From assembly GCA_001897855.1 (NCBI GenBank), contig MKUO01000023.1, positions 310,001 to 374,000 on the forward strand: 64,000 nt of DNA, read 5' to 3'. Below, piece by piece: positions 27,703-34,451 of this stretch. Each line of letters opens with the position of its first letter. Position 1 is the stretch's first letter. The notes beneath the pieces were generated by a model that was not told where the DNA came from, searched no databases, and was given only the letters and a program-made list of their open reading frames with translations. A program made the position numbers and the translations under genes. Source of the DNA: Bacteroidetes bacterium 43-93 (GTDB taxonomy: Bacteria; Bacteroidota; Bacteroidia; Chitinophagales; Chitinophagaceae).

Positions 27703-28866
27703 CTATTGAGTAACTGAGGCATTGTTCCTGGCGGCTTTTCTTAGCAAAGCACTCGCGCGATATCTATCCTCGTGGTATTCAGCATATAAATTATCGAGGA
27801 TAGTAAGGCATTTTTCTGCCCCCCATTCATCACACCACTGCAACAAGCCCTTAGGATAATTTACACCTTTGGTCATGGCCAGGTCCAGGTCTTTAGCAGA
27901 TGCGATATTCAGATGTAAAGCATCTACTGCTTCATTGATCAGCATGGCGATGATGCGTTCGCTGATGGCTTTGCCTAACGATTCGTCTTTGGTTGCTTCT
28001 GGTGGCACCGCGCCTTCTGCATAATTATAAAATCCCCTGCCTGATTTACGGCCCAGCCATCCTGCTTCCAGCAGGCGCTTTTGCGAAAAGGAAGGTTTGT
28101 ATCGTGGGTCGTAGAAGAAAGATTGAAATACAGTTTCTGTAACCACATAGTTCACATCGTGGCCTATGTAGTCCGTTAATGTGAAGGGCCCCATTTTAAA
28201 ACCGGCAAGCTCGGTCATTGCCCAGTCTATAGTAGCTATGTCAGCGATACCTTCTTCATATATACGTATTGCTTCCCCGTAGAACGGACGGGCCACCCGG
28301 TTTACTATAAAGCCCGGTGTATCTTTTGCCAACACCGCTATTTTACCCCAGTCTGCCATCAATTGCTTACAGGTATTGGTAACTGATGGCTCGGTTTGCA
28401 CTGCTGGTATTACTTCTACCAGGGCCATCAGCGGAGCGGGGTTAAAAAAGTGCAATCCTATTACTCTGCCGGGCTGTTTGCACGCAGCCGCTATAGATGT
28501 TACAGACAGCGAAGATGTGTTGGTAGCTAATACACAATGGTTACTAACGATCCCCTCTGCCTCTGCGAAAACTTTCTTTTTAATGTCCAGGTTTTCTATA
28601 ATGGCTTCAATAACCAGGCTGCAATTTTTAAAGGCTGTAATCTCTGAAGCGAATTCAAATCGGGTCATTATCTCAGCTGCATTGGCGATTTTTCCTTTCT
28701 CCGCCAGCTTGTTTAAAGTATTGGTCAGGTTGGTTTTTGCTTTTTCTACAGCCGCGCTGTTAGCATCAAACAATACAACATTGTGTCCTGCCATAGCTGC
28801 CACTTGTGCTATACCGCTGCCCATTGCTCCCGCGCCTATTACTCCTATTACAGATCCTTTATTCAT
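27703..28866 (-). CDS. 3-hydroxyacyl-CoA dehydrogenase (PaaH/Hbd-like, two C-terminal domains)
   Basis: This enzyme oxidises L-3-hydroxyacyl-CoA to 3-ketoacyl-CoA with NAD. The 387 residues start with a Rossmann fold with GAGAMGSGIAQ (about 10-20). Then come the catalytic-loop histidine in GLHFFNPAPLM, the NTSSLSVTSIA segment, and FIVNRVARPFYGEA leading to the first helical C-terminal domain. A second copy of that domain occupies about 300-385 (GRGFYNYAEG, then LINEAVDALHLN). The doubled C-terminal domain is typical of PaaH-like enzymes. It overlaps the EamA gene by 8 bp, implying translational coupling. Confidence 0.9.
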   Translation of the reverse strand: MNKGSVIGVIGAGAMGSGIAQVAAMAGHNVVLFDANSAAVEKAKTNLTNTLNKLAEKGKIANAAEIMTRFEFASEITAFKNCSLVIEAIIENLDIKKKVFAEAEGIVSNHCVLATNTSSLSVTSIAAACKQPGRVIGLHFFNPAPLMALVEVIPAVQTEPSVTNTCKQLMADWGKIAVLAKDTPGFIVNRVARPFYGEAIRIYEEGIADIATIDWAMTELAGFKMGPFTLTDYIGHDVNYVVTETVFQSFFYDPRYKPSFSQKRLLEAGWLGRKSGRGFYNYAEGAVPPEATKDESLGKAISERIIAMLINEAVDALHLNIASAKDLDLAMTKGVNYPKGLLQWCDEWGAEKCLTILDNLYAEYHEDRYRASALLRKAARNNASVTQ

Positions 28867-29773
28867 TTGCTGATTTTATTTGGGTTGGTTTCAACCCGAA
28901 GTTTACTAAATATACGCCGGCAAAAATAAGAATAGTCGCCAGTATCTTTATCCAGGTGAGTTGTTCACCAATAACTATTACGGATATGATTGCCGCGAAT
29001 ATCGGCTGCAGGTATATATAGGCGCCTGCAGTAGATGGGCTCAGGTGGCGCAAGGCATAGATATTCCACAGATAGGTAAAGAAGGTAACACATACTACAA
29101 TGAATGCTACGCTGAGATAATCTGTCCACTCAAACGCCTGCCAGCTGATCTCTTTGAATTGAGGAAAACCAAACGGGAATACAAACAAAAAGCCAAATAA
29201 AAATACCCAGCGTATCACAATGATGGGGCGATAACGCTGCATCAGGGGCTTTATCATCACCAGGTATATAGCATAGGATGCGGCATTCAGAAATACATAT
29301 AGATCGCCTATTGCAGAGCTGCCTGTAATGGTGATTTCCTTACCGGCGCTCATCAATAGCAGCGCGCCAGCAATACCCATAACTAGTCCGATAGCCTTTT
29401 CCATTTTGATCCGTTCGCGCAAAACAAACATGGCGATGACGGTAATGAGCAGGGGGGTACTCATCATAATAAGTGAAGCATGGATGGGGTAGGTAAGATT
29501 AAGCCCCATGAAGAACAACATTTGATTCAGCGCTACACCAAACAAGCCGCCTAATATAAGTGTGATCCAGTCTTTGCGCGCTATCGTTGCGCGAAATTTT
29601 TTTCCACCAAACCAGCTGAGCCAGAATAGTATCATCACAACGCTTACCCTGATGAATATAAATCCTAGTGGCTGTATCAGCCGCGGCATAATGTGCTTGG
29701 CAACGGTAAAGCCGGCACCATAAAAAAGATTAGCACCTGCCAATGCAAGGTGCGCAGTGGTTCGTTTATTCAC
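28859..29773 (-). CDS. EamA/DMT-family transporter (GTG start)
   Basis: A ten-helix drug/metabolite transporter of 305 residues made of two EamA repeats. The first starts at HLALAGANLFYGAGFTVAK. The second starts after the middle helix, with its end at WIKILATILIFAGVYLVNFG. I chose the GTG at 29773 over a track-length ORF from 29917 because the longer one reads into the neighbouring gene's coding region, and because a -7-like TTACTTTG sits 5 nt upstream of this GTG. The substrate is unknown. It is first in an operon with the dehydrogenase and the membrane protein. Confidence 0.82.
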   Translation of the reverse strand: MNKRTTAHLALAGANLFYGAGFTVAKHIMPRLIQPLGFIFIRVSVVMILFWLSWFGGKKFRATIARKDWITLILGGLFGVALNQMLFFMGLNLTYPIHASLIMMSTPLLITVIAMFVLRERIKMEKAIGLVMGIAGALLLMSAGKEITITGSSAIGDLYVFLNAASYAIYLVMIKPLMQRYRPIIVIRWVFLFGFLFVFPFGFPQFKEISWQAFEWTDYLSVAFIVVCVTFFTYLWNIYALRHLSPSTAGAYIYLQPIFAAIISVIVIGEQLTWIKILATILIFAGVYLVNFGLKPTQIKSANE

Positions 29774-29834
29774 GGGCGCAAAGTAACATATTGTAAAGAA
29801 TACATAATATGCTACCCGCGTCCGCTTTTCCCCA

Positions 29835-30845
29835 TTATGGCTTATAAATTTTATAAGATGCAGGCTGACCGCCGTACAGATGTACGATGTACATACCTTT
29901 TGGCCAGCTATGTGCATCTACTGTCCGCCTGTTATTGCTAACAATACCTTCATCTATAACACTACCTTTCATATCCAGGATTTTGTAAGGCAAGCGAATA
30001 TTTTCTTTTGATTCAATGATCAACTTATCATTTACGACAGTAGGATATACTTGTATAGTTTCTGCTGCCTGCGTAATTATCCCTGTTGTACTGTTTACCG
30101 GTGTAAAAGTGTACACTGTTCCGTCAGGTGGAAATATGCTGGCTGGCTTAGCACTTGGTATGGTAAATGGTGTAATGCTGTCTAATTGATAGCCAATAAC
30201 AATGTTACCGCCTACATAATAGAATTTGTCAAAAGTAGGTGTCATGTTCGATAAGTCGACTTGTCTCAATAACCCTGCCATACTGCCTATTACATGGTAT
30301 ATCCCGTACAGGTTAGTTATTTTAGACGCACCATAACGCATTTCCACAACGTTGGTACCTTCATAGAGCCATATCTGTATGTTAGCAGAGTCGTCCGCTG
30401 TACCCAACGCCGCGAATTCTTCATAAAAGCCAACGTTATTGAGTGATGCTTTAAATATCCGGCTCCCTGGATTGCCTGTTGTAGTATACGTTACTGTTGA
30501 TATGGACGGACCTGTAGGATTGGCCACCATAAACGCCTTATCGCAGAGGTTACCATCCGTTACATGAAAGCCAGTCACAGTACCGGCGAGGCCTGTTGCA
30601 ATAAGATTACCACTTTGGAATAAGTTGAAACTATCAATGGTAGTTCCATCTAGCTTGAAATGAAAGCCAAGTGGTACCGACATATTTACAAATCCCCACG
30701 CTGTGGGTGGTGACATTACTGCTGCATTAACCAATGGCGCATAAGGCTCATCTTTTACGTCAAGTGTATAGCCGGCCTGTGCATAGATATTTGAAATTCC
30801 CAAAAGCGGAACGATAGCTGAAAGAAGTAGATGTTTTAGTTTCAT
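29835..30845 (-). CDS. Secreted protein with T9SS C-terminal sorting domain
   Basis: 336 residues. A signal peptide (MKLKHLLLSAIVPLLGISNIYAQ) is followed by a beta-rich body of about 230 residues that I do not recognise. The C-terminal 75 residues form a type A sorting domain: IQVYPTVVNDKLII, then ILDMKGSVI, and WPKGMYIVHLYGG near the end. Such domains carry proteins through the type IX system to the cell surface. The catalytic role, if any, is not visible. The -7 region is not clear. The next gene downstream begins about 60 bp later on the same strand. Confidence 0.8.
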   Translation of the reverse strand: MKLKHLLLSAIVPLLGISNIYAQAGYTLDVKDEPYAPLVNAAVMSPPTAWGFVNMSVPLGFHFKLDGTTIDSFNLFQSGNLIATGLAGTVTGFHVTDGNLCDKAFMVANPTGPSISTVTYTTTGNPGSRIFKASLNNVGFYEEFAALGTADDSANIQIWLYEGTNVVEMRYGASKITNLYGIYHVIGSMAGLLRQVDLSNMTPTFDKFYYVGGNIVIGYQLDSITPFTIPSAKPASIFPPDGTVYTFTPVNSTTGIITQAAETIQVYPTVVNDKLIIESKENIRLPYKILDMKGSVIDEGIVSNNRRTVDAHSWPKGMYIVHLYGGQPASYKIYKP

Positions 30846-31098
30846 AACTAATGTATATTGAATTATTGTCTAATTGCTGTATAAGACAATGAGCTATTAA
30901 AGAAGAGTTGGGGAAGGATTTTTTTAACCTCTTCGGATTTACTTTGCTATGAAATCCTTGCTGCAAAGCTATTTCAACCCGTTTACGGGTAGAATTGGAA
31001 TATAACAAAACCTGCTTTATGGAGGATGAATCGGTAAATAAGCTAACTGAACCGTCGTGTAAAATATATGGTGGTATTTCGTTTCCGTGACTTTAGTG

Positions 31099-32175
31099 TC
31101 ACAGTATTGTAAGCCAGTTGTCAATAACAGGTTTGTATTGATCAAATCCCTCATTCAGCAACAACTTTCTGAATGGGAAATTCCTGGCCTCTTGTAATGT
31201 TGCTTCGATGTCTAGTCTTTTTTGAGGAGCATGTAGCCATACACCCTCCCGGTGCAGATGGCGAGCCAGGTATTCCTGCTCTGCCTGGCCTGGGGTCGGT
31301 ATGATGATGGCCTTTTTTCCTAACAATGCCAGATCCATCAATGTAGAATATCCGCTGCGGCAAATAACTGTTTCAGCAGCAGCAAGTATAGGGTTCAGTT
31401 CCGCAGCTGTCAGGCGTTGATAATAATCTATGTGTGGTGGTATATCGTTTCTTTTCGTTTGGTCACTACCCTCTACAAAAACAATCTTCCGGGCGCTGTT
31501 TTGTAACTGCATCCATAACATATCTGATAACATGGTACGTTGTGGTTCTGGGCCCGACAGTAACACCAATAAATGTTCTTCTGTTTCCTGTAGGGTTGTA
31601 AGCTGCGATAGTAAACCGAAGTACTGTGCGTTGGCCGCTTTATGTTTTGGATGGGATAGACACCCGGCGAGGTTGGGCTCGCCTTCCACATCAACGATCC
31701 AGCAATGGTCAAAGCGATTTAGTCGTTCGGCATGCAGCAATTGCAGGGTTTTGTCTGCTATCGGCCCCCAGCCTGTTTGCGGTACTACCTGGTGTGTCAT
31801 GATAACGGAAGGGATATTCGGGTGGTATAATCCGTATCTGTTATCGGTAATCACGGCATCAATATGTTGTTCAGCTACTATTTTCTTTAGTTGGTTATAT
31901 TCCCGGTTAATTGTCTGCAATAACCTTGGCAATTGCCGAAATAAAGAAGGGATAAAACCAATGCCCGTTTTGCTGTACCATACATCGTATCCATCCAGGT
32001 GAATGGTGGGTAAGCCGGGTATGGATGCGGTTGCATATTGCCTTTGCCATTCGTTGCCGGCAAAGAGTATGTCTGCCCCTTTTTGCAAAAGATATTTAAT
32101 TACAGGCAGGCTACGGGTGGTGTGCCCAAGGCCCCAGTCCAGCGGTGCTACGAGTATTTTCTTTTGACTTTTTAT
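31099..32175 (-). CDS. MurG-like GT-B glycosyltransferase with apparent ATA start
   Basis: 358 residues if translation begins at ATA 32175. The conserved acceptor-side N-terminus (KKILVAPLDWGLGHTTRSLP) lies wholly upstream of the first ATG/GTG/TTG codon, which is a TTG at 32088; starting there would remove the GLGH motif. The donor-binding half has ICRSGYSTLMDLALLG and PTPGQAEQEYLARHL, as in GT28/MurG-type enzymes using UDP-sugars. A -7 box TACTTTTG (32199-32206) precedes the ATA by 23 nt. No ATG exists in any frame between them. The substrate is unknown; a cell-envelope glycan is likely. Confidence 0.75.
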   Translation of the reverse strand: MKSQKKILVAPLDWGLGHTTRSLPVIKYLLQKGADILFAGNEWQRQYATASIPGLPTIHLDGYDVWYSKTGIGFIPSLFRQLPRLLQTINREYNQLKKIVAEQHIDAVITDNRYGLYHPNIPSVIMTHQVVPQTGWGPIADKTLQLLHAERLNRFDHCWIVDVEGEPNLAGCLSHPKHKAANAQYFGLLSQLTTLQETEEHLLVLLSGPEPQRTMLSDMLWMQLQNSARKIVFVEGSDQTKRNDIPPHIDYYQRLTAAELNPILAAAETVICRSGYSTLMDLALLGKKAIIIPTPGQAEQEYLARHLHREGVWLHAPQKRLDIEATLQEARNFPFRKLLLNEGFDQYKPVIDNWLTIL

Positions 32176-32198
32176 AAACTTTAGTTTACTTAACTTTA

Positions 32199-32232
32199 CA
32201 AAAGTAGAAGTTATAACTGCATGAAGAACAAA
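32199..32232 (-). promoter_or_regulatory. Promoter of the MurG-like glycosyltransferase gene
   Basis: On the minus strand TTTG (32229-32232) and TACTTTTG (32199-32206) are separated by 22 nt, near the Bacteroidota -33/-7 layout. It fixes the 5' limit of the transcript and so supports a non-ATG start downstream. Confidence 0.5.
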
Positions 32233-32361
32233 ATCATCGGCGGACTGTTATTGTTAGCTATGGGAACGGTTTTTTTACAAAGCTGTGCAGGGGGCAAAGC
32301 CGGTTGCGGTTGTGGTACGGATATTAATCGTGCGTATAAAATGCCAAAGAGGTATCATTAG
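32221..32361 (+). CDS. 46-residue small lipoprotein
   Basis: The ORF begins MKNKIIGGLLLLAMG and has a lipobox (VFLQSC, Cys22). A short Gly/Cys-rich mature part follows (AGGKAGCGCGTDINR), ending in MPKRYH. It is divergent from the glycosyltransferase. Its first codons overlap that gene's -33 box. The next small ORF starts 13 nt after the stop. Function is unknown; the three closely spaced cysteines after the lipid anchor could bind metal, which is inference. Confidence 0.6.
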   Translation: MKNKIIGGLLLLAMGTVFLQSCAGGKAGCGCGTDINRAYKMPKRYH

Positions 32362-32374
32362 AAAATCTCAGGTT

Positions 32375-32617
32375 ATGTGGAGCGGGCAACACAAGGTTTG
32401 GATTCATTATCGTAAAGATATCATTGCTTCAGACGTAGCAACAGCAATATTCCTGTCCGACCTCCTAAGACATCATTCCATTCACAAAATTTATGCTGAA
32501 CACCTCGAGGTGATTGACCTTCAGAAGTATAAAGTCTTTAAAAAAGCGCATAAAGTACGTTTAGCGCTGAAGGAGCGGATGGATATTCCATTTGTTTTTG
32601 CTGTTGGTAAAAATTAA
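32375..32617 (+). CDS. 80-residue conserved-looking hypothetical protein
   Basis: Starts at the ATG at 32375 (MWSGQHKVWIHYRKDIIAS). Longer in-frame starts would overlap the small lipoprotein gene and read through its end in another frame. The product has no signal peptide or membrane helix, and its middle (VATAIFLSDLLRHHSIHKIYAEHLEVIDLQKY) looks helical then strand-like. I recognise no domain. It is followed by a good terminator and is likely co-transcribed with the lipoprotein. Confidence 0.5.
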   Translation: MWSGQHKVWIHYRKDIIASDVATAIFLSDLLRHHSIHKIYAEHLEVIDLQKYKVFKKAHKVRLALKERMDIPFVFAVGKN

Positions 32618-32640
32618 TAAAAGCAATTTTTGAGTTTATG

Positions 32641-32672
32641 ATCCTGCTCGCAAAGCAGGATTTCTTGTTTTT
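32641..32672 (+). terminator. Intrinsic terminator after the small-ORF pair
   Basis: ATCCTGCT / AGCAGGAT stem (8 bp), CGCAA loop, then TTCTTGTTTTT, starting 23 bp past the stop of the 80-residue ORF. Confidence 0.8.
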
Positions 32673-32886
32673 GGCCGGCGATCAGCTGGTAAGTAATTAA
32701 TAAAAACCATTATATCATCAGGTCTGTCCAAATTTTTATCCTGTTTGGCTATGAAAAGCAGAATTCATATATTAGATTTACTAAGTGCTTTTTATCGGTG
32801 AAGTCCGGCTTTCCGGGTTTCTTCCGTTATAGGTTCATTTGTTTACAGTAAAACATTGCGGTAAAAACATACACAACGAGCAATTT

Positions 32887-33579
32887 ATGAATGAAAAAAT
32901 AACGCACGATGTAGAGGTGAAGGAATCATCTGCTTTATCGCGCAGGAAATTTTTAACCTATGCTGGTGTGCTTGCGGGAGCGGGCATGTTCATCGCTTCC
33001 TGCCATAAGGATGAAAATAATAGTGTCATCACCCCTAGCGATGCAGTGGATCTCGGTTCCAGCGATCAGGGCTTGCTTAACTATGCATTCCTTATCAAGC
33101 AATTAAAAGCTGCGTTCTATACACAGGTTATCGCCACGCCTTTCTTCGGAATGACCCCAACAGAAAAGGGTTTCTTCACTGATATGCGCGATCATGAAAT
33201 TGCTCAACGCGAGTTTCTAAGAAATTACCTGACCACTTTTGCTATACCAATGCTCGAGACTGACTTCAGTTCTGTAGACTTTGGCCTTAAATCAAGTGTG
33301 TACGCCAAAGCAAAACAATTCGAGGAGTTATCTACCGCTGGTTTGGCTGGTGTGTGCAAGCTGATGTCTTTTAGCGATAACCTCTTATACGCTACAAAGA
33401 TCAATTCTGTAGATGCAAGACATTCGGCCACAGTTAATGATTTCATTACCCCGGGCACGTTTGCTGAGAAAACTGATTCCAATGGTATGGAGCAGGCGCA
33501 GGATCCGCAAACTTCACTGGAAACCACTAGAAAGTTTTTCAAAAGAACAATTACAGGTAATTATCTGCCGAGGTATTAA
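32887..33579 (+). CDS. Ferritin-like domain protein, Tat-exported lipoprotein
   Basis: 230 residues from the ATG at 32887. The signal has twin arginines (ALSRRKFLTYAG) and ends in a lipobox (MFIASC), so it is probably exported folded by Tat and lipidated. The mature part is helical and resembles the Ferritin_2 family: LLNYAFLIKQLKAAFYTQV, then DMRDHEIAQREFLRNYL. Two-metal binding is possible, but I cannot confirm all ligand positions. It is 11 bp upstream of a second ferritin-like gene with its own RR signal, so the pair probably acts together outside the cytoplasm. Confidence 0.82.
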   Translation: MNEKITHDVEVKESSALSRRKFLTYAGVLAGAGMFIASCHKDENNSVITPSDAVDLGSSDQGLLNYAFLIKQLKAAFYTQVIATPFFGMTPTEKGFFTDMRDHEIAQREFLRNYLTTFAIPMLETDFSSVDFGLKSSVYAKAKQFEELSTAGLAGVCKLMSFSDNLLYATKINSVDARHSATVNDFITPGTFAEKTDSNGMEQAQDPQTSLETTRKFFKRTITGNYLPRY

Positions 33580-33590
33580 AATAGCTAAGA

Positions 33591-34403
33591 ATGAAACTGA
33601 ATCATATACTTAAAGATCTGCAAAATACCACACCGGAGTCTTTTGAGCGCACGGAACACCGTCGTGATATTCTTAAAAACCTGGGTGTAAAAATGGCCGC
33701 TGCTGCTGTTCCGCTTTTTGCATCTGCAGCTTTTAATAAAGCACAGGCAAAAACAACAGATATCCTTGCAGAGGCTATCTATTACGCGCTCAGCATTACC
33801 AATATGCAAATTGCGTTCTACACCGAAGCAATGACACATCCGGCATTGATACCGGCCGATGCAGTAGCAGATTTTACTAAAATACTGAAGGATAAAAAAG
33901 CGCATGCCGCTTATTGGGATAATGTTCTGGTAAACACGGGTAATGCAGCTGCGCCTGTACATACATACGATTTCACTGCCAAAAATGCGTTCCCTAAAGT
34001 ATTTACCGAATATGCAGATTTCCTTACGCTGGCACATACGCTGGAAGACGTAGGAGTACGCATGTACACACAGGTAGTGGTAAATATGGTAACCAATAAG
34101 GCACTGCGTGGAGACGCTATCAATATTCGCTGTACCATGGCCCGCCATGCCGGGCATGTACGCTTGCTCACCCGCAATCAGAATATTGATATTATGCCAT
34201 GGATCACCGGTTCAGACGCCAATACCATTGTTGGCGAACTGATGCAAGGCTACCAGGGCGAGGAAGTTACACAGCAAGCACAGTATAGTATCGTGAATAT
34301 AAACGGTGCAGCTGTTTCTGCCAAAGCTGCTTCGCAGGCTTTTGATGAGCCTATGGATCATTTTGCGGCAGAGCCTTTTATGGCACACTTTACAAAATCA
34401 TAA
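33591..34403 (+). CDS. Ferritin-like domain protein with RR signal peptide
   Basis: 270 residues. Residues 24-25 are a twin arginine (HRRDILKNLG) followed by a hydrophobic stretch (MAAAAVPLFASAAF) and AQA, a Tat-type signal preceded by a longer than usual N-region. The body is a helical Ferritin_2-like domain: SITNMQIAFYTEAM, DKKAHAAYWDNVL, TLAHTLEDVGVRMY and CTMARHAGHVRLLTRN. The Glu/His residues in these helices are the probable metal ligands (inference). It is second in an operon with a Tat lipoprotein of the same family, and ends at a strong bidirectional terminator. Confidence 0.82.
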   Translation: MKLNHILKDLQNTTPESFERTEHRRDILKNLGVKMAAAAVPLFASAAFNKAQAKTTDILAEAIYYALSITNMQIAFYTEAMTHPALIPADAVADFTKILKDKKAHAAYWDNVLVNTGNAAAPVHTYDFTAKNAFPKVFTEYADFLTLAHTLEDVGVRMYTQVVVNMVTNKALRGDAINIRCTMARHAGHVRLLTRNQNIDIMPWITGSDANTIVGELMQGYQGEEVTQQAQYSIVNINGAAVSAKAASQAFDEPMDHFAAEPFMAHFTKS

Positions 34404-34423
34404 GTAAAGACAATATTGAATAC

Positions 34424-34448
34424 AATAGCCCGGAACTTCCGGGCTATT
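34424..34448. terminator. Bidirectional terminator between the ferritin-like pair and priA
   Basis: AATAGCCCGGAA / TTCCGGGCTATT, a 12-bp perfect stem with a one-base centre (the real loop will be larger), followed by TGTTTATAT. It lies 20 bp after the ferritin-like stop and 3 bp from the priA stop on the other strand. Confidence 0.85.
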
Positions 34449-34451
34449 TGT

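Noticed and set aside
29774-29917. Longer EamA start at 29917
   Set aside because: It would overlap the C-terminal sorting domain gene by 83 bp and precedes the -7 box; the GTG at 29773 fits the transporter's first helix.
30978-30991. ACCCG-TTTA-CGGGT palindrome between the T9SS gene and the glycosyltransferase
   Set aside because: A five-base stem with no T tract is too weak to call as a terminator or operator.
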